A stretch of 22,172 nt of DNA. Source: CAZUCE01 sp964619265. Lineage in GTDB: Bacteria > Planctomycetota > UBA1135 > GCA-002686595. The position numbers and the translations under genes are program-made. Below the pieces are notes generated by a model, which ran no database searches, was not told where the DNA came from, and was given only the letters and a program-made list of their open reading frames with translations. Shown here piece after piece: positions 17,251 through 22,172 of this stretch; within the stretch, counting starts at the first letter, position 1; each line of letters starts with the position of its first letter. The DNA lies in contig CAZUCE010000056.1 in the NCBI GenBank assembly GCA_964619265.1, forward strand, positions 1-22,172, given 5' to 3'.

Positions 17251-17296
17251 GTGCTGCGTCCCATCGGGTCGCGCTGACTAGGGCGCGACCCAGCAC
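17251..17296. other. Compound hairpin upstream of the cytochrome gene
   Basis: GGGTCGCGC (17266-17274), loop TGACTAGG, GCGCGACCC (17283-17291) form a perfect 9-bp stem. It extends by GTGCT (17251-17255) with AGCAC (17292-17296) across a one-sided 10-nt internal loop. It lies 65-110 nt upstream of the cytochrome start, so it could be a 5' leader structure of that gene, or a terminator. Confidence 0.5.
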
Positions 17297-17347
17297 GAAG
17301 ATACCAGTCAGGCGCCGATCTCGGGGGAAGTCACAGGCCCCCTGGGA

Positions 17348-17364
17348 TTGGCCGTATTTTGGTT
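17348..17364 (+). promoter_or_regulatory. Weak sigma-54-like promoter candidate
   Basis: TTGGCCGTATTTTGGTT partly fits the sigma-54 pattern TTGGCACG-N4-TTGCT, with a correct -24 GG but GT rather than GC at -12. It is the best-placed promoter-like site for the fliK leader, but the missing -12 GC makes it doubtful. Confidence 0.15.
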
Positions 17365-17399
17365 GGATCGCGGTCGCAATTCGGACAAGAGAGTCAGCC

Positions 17400-17506
17400 T
17401 CGCAAACCGGGCGAAGCCAGCCAAAAGCTACCGCGCTGCCCTGAGAGAGGTCGTTTCTCCATGAGTTAGGCGCGCGGGGACTCAAGGAGGTTCCGCGCCC
17501 TTTTTT
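17400..17506 (+). promoter_or_regulatory. Candidate transcription attenuator in the fliK leader
   Basis: CCGCGC at 17431-17436 is identical to the 3' arm of the terminator (17493-17498). It could therefore pair with the terminator's 5' arm GCGCGG (17472-17477) and prevent terminator formation. It lies in a compact segment with GCAAACC (17402-17408), GGC-GAA-GCC (17410-17418) and CCAAAAGCTACCG (17421-17433). These loosely recall aptamer conserved strings, including GEMM (c-di-GMP-I), but the GEMM core ACGCAAAGC is not present and I do not call that class. A six-base match can arise by chance in GC-rich DNA. Confidence 0.3.
17469..17506 (+). terminator. Intrinsic terminator in the fliK leader
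   Basis: GCGCGGGG (17472-17479) pairs with TTCCGCGC (17491-17498), including two G-T pairs, and is followed closely by six Ts (17501-17506). It is oriented on the + strand, yet no recognisable + strand gene precedes it; the upstream gene is leftward. It ends 135 nt before the fliK start, so it probably acts within the flagellar leader or ends an unannotated small RNA. Confidence 0.65.
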
Positions 17507-17641
17507 CCCATCCGGTCGGGAAACGCGCAGAAGTTCGGGAAAGGACTTCCTTCGCCCAGCCGGAAGGGGACGCCTGACCCCGCTCTAGGGCCTCCAGGGG
17601 GCGTTCACCCGCTTGGCACGTGGACTGCTCTAGGGTTCCTC

Positions 17642-18739
17642 GTGGAGAGCCTGGATTCCCATCCCGGACTCGAGTCGAGGGGGTGGCGCGCCGCGAGCGG
17701 CCCGTCATCCCCCCGATCTTTCGGGTCCTCTCAGACCTCCGACTCGGGACTTCCCGGAGTCGGCGGCTCGGATTCTGCGTCGACGCGATTCGAGGATCAG
17801 GTCCAGGGCCGCCGAGAGGCCACCTCGGGGTCCCAGCGGGCTGAGCGGGGGGAGGACGCTGCCAGCCAGCGGGCCTCCGAGCGCGAAGCGGCAAGCAGAG
17901 CGCCGGCGCGCCGACCGGGCGCTCGCCAGGAGGGTCAACAGGGCCAGCCTGTGGAGCCCTCGGAAGACGCTCTTGAGGAGGCTCCGATCGAGGGGCCCGG
18001 CACGCAGCTCCCTGAATTGTCCGGCGGAGCGAGAGAGGGGCATAAGAACTCCGGAAGTCTAGAAGTTGCCACCCTTTCGGCGGCGACCTCAGCGGCCGGT
18101 GGATCCCCTGAGGAAGCAGCAACCAGCGCCGCGGCGTCCCAGGCATTGGGAAGTGAAGGGGGTCTAACCGGCGATCAAGTGGGATCCAAGGCCTCGTCTG
18201 GACCAGCGATCGAGCCGAACTCCGCCCTGTCGAGCTCCGGTCGATTGGACCCGGCGGCCGCTCGTCCGGCCGAGGGGGTTGCCCAGCCGAAGCCCACCGA
18301 ACTTCCCCGCCCGACCCCCGCGCGCGCCGAAGCTGTCCTGGCCCAGGTCCGCACGGTTCTCCGCCCGGGCATGCGTCGCGCCGACGTCGAGCTGTTCCCC
18401 CGCGACCTCGGACGAGTCCAGGTTCGGCTCGAAGTCAACCGCGGCGAAGTGTCAGCCGTCCTGCGCGTCGAATCGGCCGAGGCCATGGCCGCGCTTCAAC
18501 AGGGCAGCGCCGACTTGCGCGGTGCTTTCGAGCGCGCGTCCCTAACGCTTTCCGACCTGCGCTTTGAGTTCTCGGACCCCGGCACGCGCGGCGGCCAGGA
18601 CCACGCGTCCGGCGAGCAGCGCGGCCGCGCGCGCTCGAAGCCCGATCACGCACGCGCCACCCAGATCACGACCCGTTCCGTTTCTGTTCCTCCGGGCCGC
18701 GCTTCCAGCGCGAACTCGGGCATCGACACCCTTGCCTGA
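17642..18739 (+). CDS. fliK: Flagellar hook-length control protein FliK
   Basis: Exported ruler and switch protein that sets hook length and changes substrate specificity of the flagellar export apparatus. The first 225 or so of 365 residues are Ala/Ser/Gly/Glu-rich and low-complexity, as is usual for FliK. The C-terminal domain (about 228-316) fits the Flg_hook family: VELFPRDLGRVQVRLEV, a short turn, then EVSAVLRVESAEAMAALQQG and LRGAFERASLTLSDLRFEF. A basic, Arg-rich tail follows. The start is GTG 17642; no internal Met occurs before residue about 245, so no better start is available, and no Shine-Dalgarno sequence is visible. It is the first gene of the hook cluster, 24 nt upstream of flgD, and is preceded by a candidate attenuator. 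Confidence 0.85.
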   Translation: MESLDSHPGLESRGWRAASGPSSPRSFGSSQTSDSGLPGVGGSDSASTRFEDQVQGRREATSGSQRAERGEDAASQRASEREAASRAPARRPGARQEGQQGQPVEPSEDALEEAPIEGPGTQLPELSGGAREGHKNSGSLEVATLSAATSAAGGSPEEAATSAAASQALGSEGGLTGDQVGSKASSGPAIEPNSALSSSGRLDPAAARPAEGVAQPKPTELPRPTPARAEAVLAQVRTVLRPGMRRADVELFPRDLGRVQVRLEVNRGEVSAVLRVESAEAMAALQQGSADLRGAFERASLTLSDLRFEFSDPGTRGGQDHASGEQRGRARSKPDHARATQITTRSVSVPPGRASSANSGIDTLA

Positions 18740-18763
18740 CGAGGATCCAAACCCCTGTCTCCC

Positions 18764-19297
18764 ATGGACATCTCTGCACTTCAGTCCGCCGAATTCGCCC
18801 CCGGCTTCTCGGATTCCTCTTCGGGAAGCGAGATCGATCGCGACGCCTTCATGCAGCTGCTGGTGGCTCAACTCACCAACCAGGATCCGCTCGAGCCGGT
18901 CAAGAACGAGGAGTTCACGGCCCAACTCGCGCAGTTCTCCTCGCTGGAGCAGCTGGAGGGCATCAACTCAACGCTCGAGACCCTGACGATCCTGCAACAG
19001 GGCAACGCGTTGCTCAGCCAGGTCGCCGAGAGCTCGGCGCTGATCGGTCAGCAGGTTAGCTGGTCGGATCCTGAGCTTGGCCTCGAAGGCACCGGCGAAG
19101 TCGAATCGGTCGAGTTGATCGAGGGCATCACCTTCCTATCGATCGGGGACCAAAAGGTCCCGCTGGCCTTCGTGACCGAGGTCCAAGGAATCGAGTCCGG
19201 GGATTCGCTCGACACCGATTCCGAGGAGGACTCGAGTGATTCCTCGACCGACGCCACGGATTCCGCGACCGACGACACCTCGGGCGACGACGCCTGA
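18764..19297 (+). CDS. flgD: Flagellar hook assembly (cap) protein FlgD
   Basis: Scaffold that caps the growing hook and guides FlgE polymerisation; exported. Residues about 24-65 carry the FlgD signature DRDAFMQLLVAQLTNQDPLEP followed by EFTAQLAQFSSLEQL. Then come a helix and a small beta domain (SALIGQQVSW to PLAFVTEV). At 177 residues it is shorter than E. coli FlgD (about 230) and seems to lack the large Tudor/FnIII C-terminal domains, as in many short FlgD proteins. The last 26 or so residues are almost only Asp, Ser, Thr, Glu and Ala, a strongly acidic disordered tail. ATG 18764 directly precedes the conserved region; no Shine-Dalgarno sequence is seen. It lies between fliK and flgE. 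Confidence 0.92.
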   Translation: MDISALQSAEFAPGFSDSSSGSEIDRDAFMQLLVAQLTNQDPLEPVKNEEFTAQLAQFSSLEQLEGINSTLETLTILQQGNALLSQVAESSALIGQQVSWSDPELGLEGTGEVESVELIEGITFLSIGDQKVPLAFVTEVQGIESGDSLDTDSEEDSSDSSTDATDSATDDTSGDDA

Positions 19298-19300
19298 ACC

Positions 19301-19324
19301 GAGCGAGACGCTCATTTCTTTTTT
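19301..19324 (+). terminator. Short terminator-like hairpin between flgD and flgE
   Basis: GAGCG (19301-19305), loop AGA, CGCTC (19309-19313), then ATTTCTTTTTT. The stem is only 5 bp, but the T-tract is marked in a GC-rich genome. It could partly terminate or attenuate between flgD and flgE. Confidence 0.35.
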
Positions 19325-19369
19325 CGGGGCACAGCCTCTTTCGTTTCCTCCCCCCTCAGCACCACCACC

Positions 19370-21289
19370 ATGTCTCGAGCCCTTCTCGCCGCCGTCAGTG
19401 GCCTTCGCGCCAACCAAAGGTGGATCGATGTCATCGGCGCGAACCTCGCGAACAGCAACACGAGTGGCTTCAAGGCCTCGCGCGCGTTGTTCTCCAGCCT
19501 GCTGAGCCAGACCTTCTCGCCGGGTACTCCGCCGACGGGGTCGCTCGGCGGCACCAACCCGAATCAGATCGGGCTGGGTGCTCAGGTCTCGCGCGTTGAC
19601 CGGCTGCACACCCAAGGTTCGATCTCGTTCACCGGACGGCCGCTGGACCTAGCCCTGTCGGGGGCCGGTTACTTCGTGGTCTCCGACGGAGCTCAGCAGT
19701 TGTTCACCCGCAACGGTTCGTTCGGGCTCGATGCGAGCTCGAGCTTGGTCGACCTGCGCAGCGGCTTTCAGGTGCTAAACAACGTCGGTCAGCCGATCAC
19801 CCTCGACACGGGCGCCACCCTGCCACCCCAGGCGACGTCTGAGGTGACCTTCTCGGGCAACTTGCCCGCGGAAGTCACCGGCCCCCTCGCCGAGATCCTC
19901 GAGAGCGGCGCGTCGATCGAACAGGGCACCTCGGCGTCGCTGGAAGGAACGGGCATCGGGCCGTTCGCCGCGGCCGACGGCGAGACGTTCACGATGGAAA
20001 TTTCGCTCGACGGAAAGACCGCCCAGGAGATTTCCGTGACCAGCGTCGGCGGAGCGATTACCGCGGAAGAAATCGCCGAGGAGATCAACCTGGAGCTAGG
20101 GGAACAAGTGGCGAGCGTCGCTCCCGGCGGGGGCCTGCTCTTGAACAGCAACAAGTCGGGCTTGGCTTCGACGCTCCTCGTGATCTCCGGATCGGGTGAC
20201 AACGACCTCGCTTCCCTCGCGGGTCTTTCCACTTCGATCGTGCAGGGCACCCAGGATCCAGCTTCGACGGACACCGACCTCAACTCCCTGGTTGCGAACC
20301 AGACCGACTACGAGGTGGGCGACGTGATCCGCGCGAGCGGAACCGACGCGGAAGGCAACCCGATCGAAGCCAGCTTCACCTACGGGGTCGACGGCACCAC
20401 GGTCGGCGACTTGGTCGGTTTCCTGGATGGTCTGTTCCCCGATGCGACCGCCAGCTTCGACGCCGACGCCGGCACCTTGCAGCTCACCGCCGACGACCCG
20501 GGCGAAGCGCAGCTTTCGCTCGTCCTGTCCGACGCGTCTGGCCAAGAGGGCGAGACCCAGTGGTCCACTGTGGCCTTCGGCGTTGAAACCGACGGCACCG
20601 GCCCCGATGAGGTCACCACCTCGATCCAAGTCTTCGACTCGGTCGGCGTCGGCCACCTGGTCAGCTTCCAGCTCCAGCGCCAGGGCGACGGCTCTTGGAA
20701 TGTCTCGGCCAGTCTTCCAGACGAAGACGGCACGATTCTCTCCACAGATCTGGCTCCCTTGCAGTTCGACACCGACGGCAACTTGCCGGGCTCCGTCACC
20801 CTGGATCTCCAGATCCAATTCGACGGCCAGCCGCCTTCCAACATCTCGATGAACCTCGGCGGAACCGACAGCTTCGCCGGGCTCACCGAGTTCGGCGGCG
20901 AGTCGACCCTGATCGCCGCGGATCAAGATGGCTTCGGCGTCGGCGAACTAGCCGGGGTCAGCGTCGACTCGGTCGGCAACGTGCTCGGTGCTTACACCAA
21001 CGGTCAAACCCAAACCCTCGCTACCCTCGGCCTCGCGACCTTCGCGAACGAAGGCGGCTTGGTCGACGAAGGCAACTCGTTCTTCCGCGAGGGCCAAAAC
21101 TCCGGTGATGCCCGCATCGGCACAAACGCCGGAGCCGGCCAAGTGGTGGGCGGAGCCCTCGAATCCTCCAACGTCGAAACGGCCGAGGAATTCGTGCGTT
21201 TGATCCAGGCCCAACGAGGCTTCCAGGCCAACGCCCGAATCATCTCCATCCAAGACCAACTACTCGAAGAAGCGGTCAACATCGTCTGA
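19370..21289 (+). CDS. flgE: Flagellar hook protein FlgE
   Basis: Structural subunit of the flagellar hook, 639 residues (E. coli FlgE about 400). The N-terminus has the rod/hook motif SGLRANQRWIDVIGANLANS followed by NTSGFKASR. Then come LDLALSGAGYFVVSDG and FTRNGSFGLD. Residues about 200-275 look like a flagellin-hook IN motif (ETFTMEISLDGK to AEEIAEEIN to LLLNSNKSG). A FlgE D2-type region begins near 418 (TSIQVFDSVGVGHLVSFQL). The C-terminus (about 525-639) ends with SSNVETAEEFVRLIQAQRGF and QANARIISIQDQLLEEAVNI, the classic basal-body/hook C-terminal helix. The extra length lies in the surface-exposed middle. ATG 19370; no Shine-Dalgarno sequence is seen. It is the last gene of the cluster, followed by a strong terminator. 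Confidence 0.93.
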   Translation: MSRALLAAVSGLRANQRWIDVIGANLANSNTSGFKASRALFSSLLSQTFSPGTPPTGSLGGTNPNQIGLGAQVSRVDRLHTQGSISFTGRPLDLALSGAGYFVVSDGAQQLFTRNGSFGLDASSSLVDLRSGFQVLNNVGQPITLDTGATLPPQATSEVTFSGNLPAEVTGPLAEILESGASIEQGTSASLEGTGIGPFAAADGETFTMEISLDGKTAQEISVTSVGGAITAEEIAEEINLELGEQVASVAPGGGLLLNSNKSGLASTLLVISGSGDNDLASLAGLSTSIVQGTQDPASTDTDLNSLVANQTDYEVGDVIRASGTDAEGNPIEASFTYGVDGTTVGDLVGFLDGLFPDATASFDADAGTLQLTADDPGEAQLSLVLSDASGQEGETQWSTVAFGVETDGTGPDEVTTSIQVFDSVGVGHLVSFQLQRQGDGSWNVSASLPDEDGTILSTDLAPLQFDTDGNLPGSVTLDLQIQFDGQPPSNISMNLGGTDSFAGLTEFGGESTLIAADQDGFGVGELAGVSVDSVGNVLGAYTNGQTQTLATLGLATFANEGGLVDEGNSFFREGQNSGDARIGTNAGAGQVVGGALESSNVETAEEFVRLIQAQRGFQANARIISIQDQLLEEAVNIV

Positions 21290-21313
21290 TCCGCTCACGC
21301 TTAACCTGAAATC

Positions 21314-21354
21314 GCGGAGGGGCCTCCCAAAGAGGGGGCCCCTCCCGCTTTTTT
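21314..21354 (+). terminator. Intrinsic terminator after flgE
   Basis: GCGGAGGGGCC pairs with GGCCCCTCCCGC (one bulge) around an A-rich loop, followed by TTTTTT (21349-21354), 25 nt after the flgE stop. This is a classic rho-independent terminator that closes the fliK-flgD-flgE transcript. Confidence 0.85.
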
Positions 21355-21373
21355 GTAAAGCGCTTTTTTGTAA
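21346..21373 (+). repeat. 13-bp direct repeat of the terminator tail
   Basis: CGCTTTTTTGTAA occurs at 21346-21358 and 21361-21373, a period of 15 bases. The first copy is the end of the flgE terminator. The second follows an AAAGCGCTTT palindrome (21357-21366) and could serve as a second release site. Confidence 0.55.
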
Positions 21374-21549
21374 GGCAGAGCCAGCCGCTGTGGAAATCGA
21401 GCTCGCATCCGAAAAACGAGCCTGCCCGGAATCCCGTGAGGCTCCGCAGACCGAGGCGTTGGTGCATCGCTCGGAGTCCTAACCCTCTCCCAGGGCGCCT
21501 TCAGGGCGCATGCCGAGAGAGTTCGGCGCCTCCAGGTGAGACTGAGCAG

Positions 21550-22172
21550 ATGAAGTCCCGCGTGCACCCGAATCGCAAGACCAAGTACCGCGTCCAGAAC
21601 TGGCACGAGTACGAGCGCGGACTCGTCCAGCGGGGTGGCATCACCATTTGGCTGTCCCCGGCCGCAATCGCGGCGTGGTCCCCTGTGAAGAGTGGGCTCC
21701 CTGGCGCCCAGCGCAAGTTCTCCAACCTTGCGATCGAAACAGCACTCACCTTGCGCTAGGTATTTGGTCTCCCGCTACACCAAGCGGCAGGCTTCCTGCG
21801 CTCGCTCTACGTGCTGATGGGAGTCGATCTCGCAGTGCCGGATCACACGACGCTTTCCTGTCGGGGCAAAGGGCTCGAAGTTAGGCTTCGCAGCTCAGCT
21901 AGCACTGGGCCGATCCAATTGATCGTGGACAGCACAGGTCTCTCGATCGTCGGCGAAGGGGAGTGGGCTGCAGCCAAGCACGGCGGGAGAGGTCGGCGTG
22001 GCTGGAAGAAACTCCACCTGGGGGTTGATGGTGCCGGCGTGATCGTTGCGCAGGCTCTGACCGACGGGAGTGCGGACGACGCTGGTGAGGGAATCAAACT
22101 CCTCCAGTCCGTCGGTCGCAAGGTCCGTAGCTTCACAGCAGACGGAGCCTACGATTCATCCGCGATCTACAA
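21550..22172 (+). pseudogene. IS5-family transposase, in-frame stop and cut by window end
   Basis: The reading frame from ATG 21550 encodes an IS5-family (IS903-like) DDE transposase. It has KTKYRVQNWHEYERGLVQRG and TIWLSPAAIAAW, then AIETALTLR, then a TAG stop at 21757-21759. The same frame continues past the stop without a shift through VFGLPLHQAAGFLRSLYVLM, VPDHTTLS, LIVDSTGLSIVGEGEW (first catalytic Asp, codon 21928), KKLHLGVD and SFTADGAYD (second Asp, codon 22141), then runs off the window. Related proteins usually have a residue such as Leu, Met or Gln at the stop position, so one substitution (for example CAG to TAG) would explain it. The left inverted repeat is not certain; GGCGTTGGTGCATCGC at 21455-21470 is a possible end. 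The right end lies outside the window. Confidence 0.85.

Larger units (their letters stand above)
17187..17641. other. Structured intergenic region before the flagellar genes
   Basis: A 455-nt gap between the leftward cytochrome gene and the rightward fliK. It contains triple GGAGTC repeats (17194-17215), a compound hairpin (17251-17296), a riboswitch-like segment (about 17400-17445) and an intrinsic terminator on the + strand (17469-17506). A small open frame at 17226-17444 (+, 72 codons) is Arg/Ser-rich and has no recognisable feature. Confidence 0.6.

Noticed and set aside
17400..17445. c-di-GMP-I (GEMM) riboswitch
   Set aside because: Short strings such as GCAAACC and AAAAGCTACCG are suggestive, but the conserved ACGCAAAGC core and the expected P2/P3 helices are not found. 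It is kept only as a generic attenuator candidate.
1..22172. CRISPR arrays, rRNA genes, intact tRNA genes, prophage or defence systems
   Set aside because: No regularly spaced repeats, no rRNA-like sequence, no complete tRNA fold, and no Cas, restriction, toxin-antitoxin or retron-type protein was recognised.

Overview
The window is about 22 kb of very GC-rich bacterial chromosome from a Gram-negative, flagellated organism. Several traits point tentatively to Planctomycetota: a class II (B12) ribonucleotide reductase with a zinc-ribbon tail, large secreted beta-propeller proteins that share an uncharacterised C-terminal-type domain, a propeller/di-heme cytochrome c fusion, and frequent absence of a Shine-Dalgarno sequence. 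The taxonomy is inferred from protein style, not from a marker gene.

Layout. 1-332: no convincing gene; it holds a fragment resembling the 3' end of a tRNA-Ser. 333-1964 (+): MurJ lipid II flippase. 2188-4737 (+): NrdJ ribonucleotide reductase. 4744-5370 (-): small secreted protein of unknown function, tail to tail with nrdJ. 5603-7600 (+): DsbD thiol:disulfide interchange protein. 7751-8827 (-): lipoprotein with a regular His-Gly-Asp ladder, divergent from 8999-10606 (+), a secreted seven-repeat WDG propeller protein. 10626-12836 and 12818-13045 (-): FeoB and FeoA, overlapping, with a perfect 7-1-7 inverted repeat of Fur-box type upstream. 13218-13910 (+): RpiA. 13911-14252: non-coding, with a 16-bp perfect hairpin. 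14253-17186 (-): secreted propeller/di-heme cytochrome c protein. 17187-17641: non-coding, structured, with an intrinsic terminator on the + strand ahead of the flagellar genes. 17642-21289 (+): flagellar hook cluster fliK-flgD-flgE, closed by a strong terminator. 21550 to the window end (+): IS5-family transposase, interrupted by one in-frame TAG and cut by the window edge.

How the genes fit together. Most of the window is ordinary core function: envelope synthesis, DNA precursor supply, periplasmic redox, ferrous iron uptake and the pentose phosphate pathway. DsbD could supply reductant for c-type cytochrome maturation, which the di-heme protein would need, and FeoAB could supply iron; that link is inference. 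The less ordinary parts are (i) the flagellar leader, whose terminator arm can alternatively pair with an upstream segment as in an attenuator or riboswitch; (ii) the HGD-ladder lipoprotein with a period of about 18 residues; (iii) a domain shared by two otherwise unrelated secreted proteins and nested inside one of them; and (iv) the Fur-like operator before feoAB.
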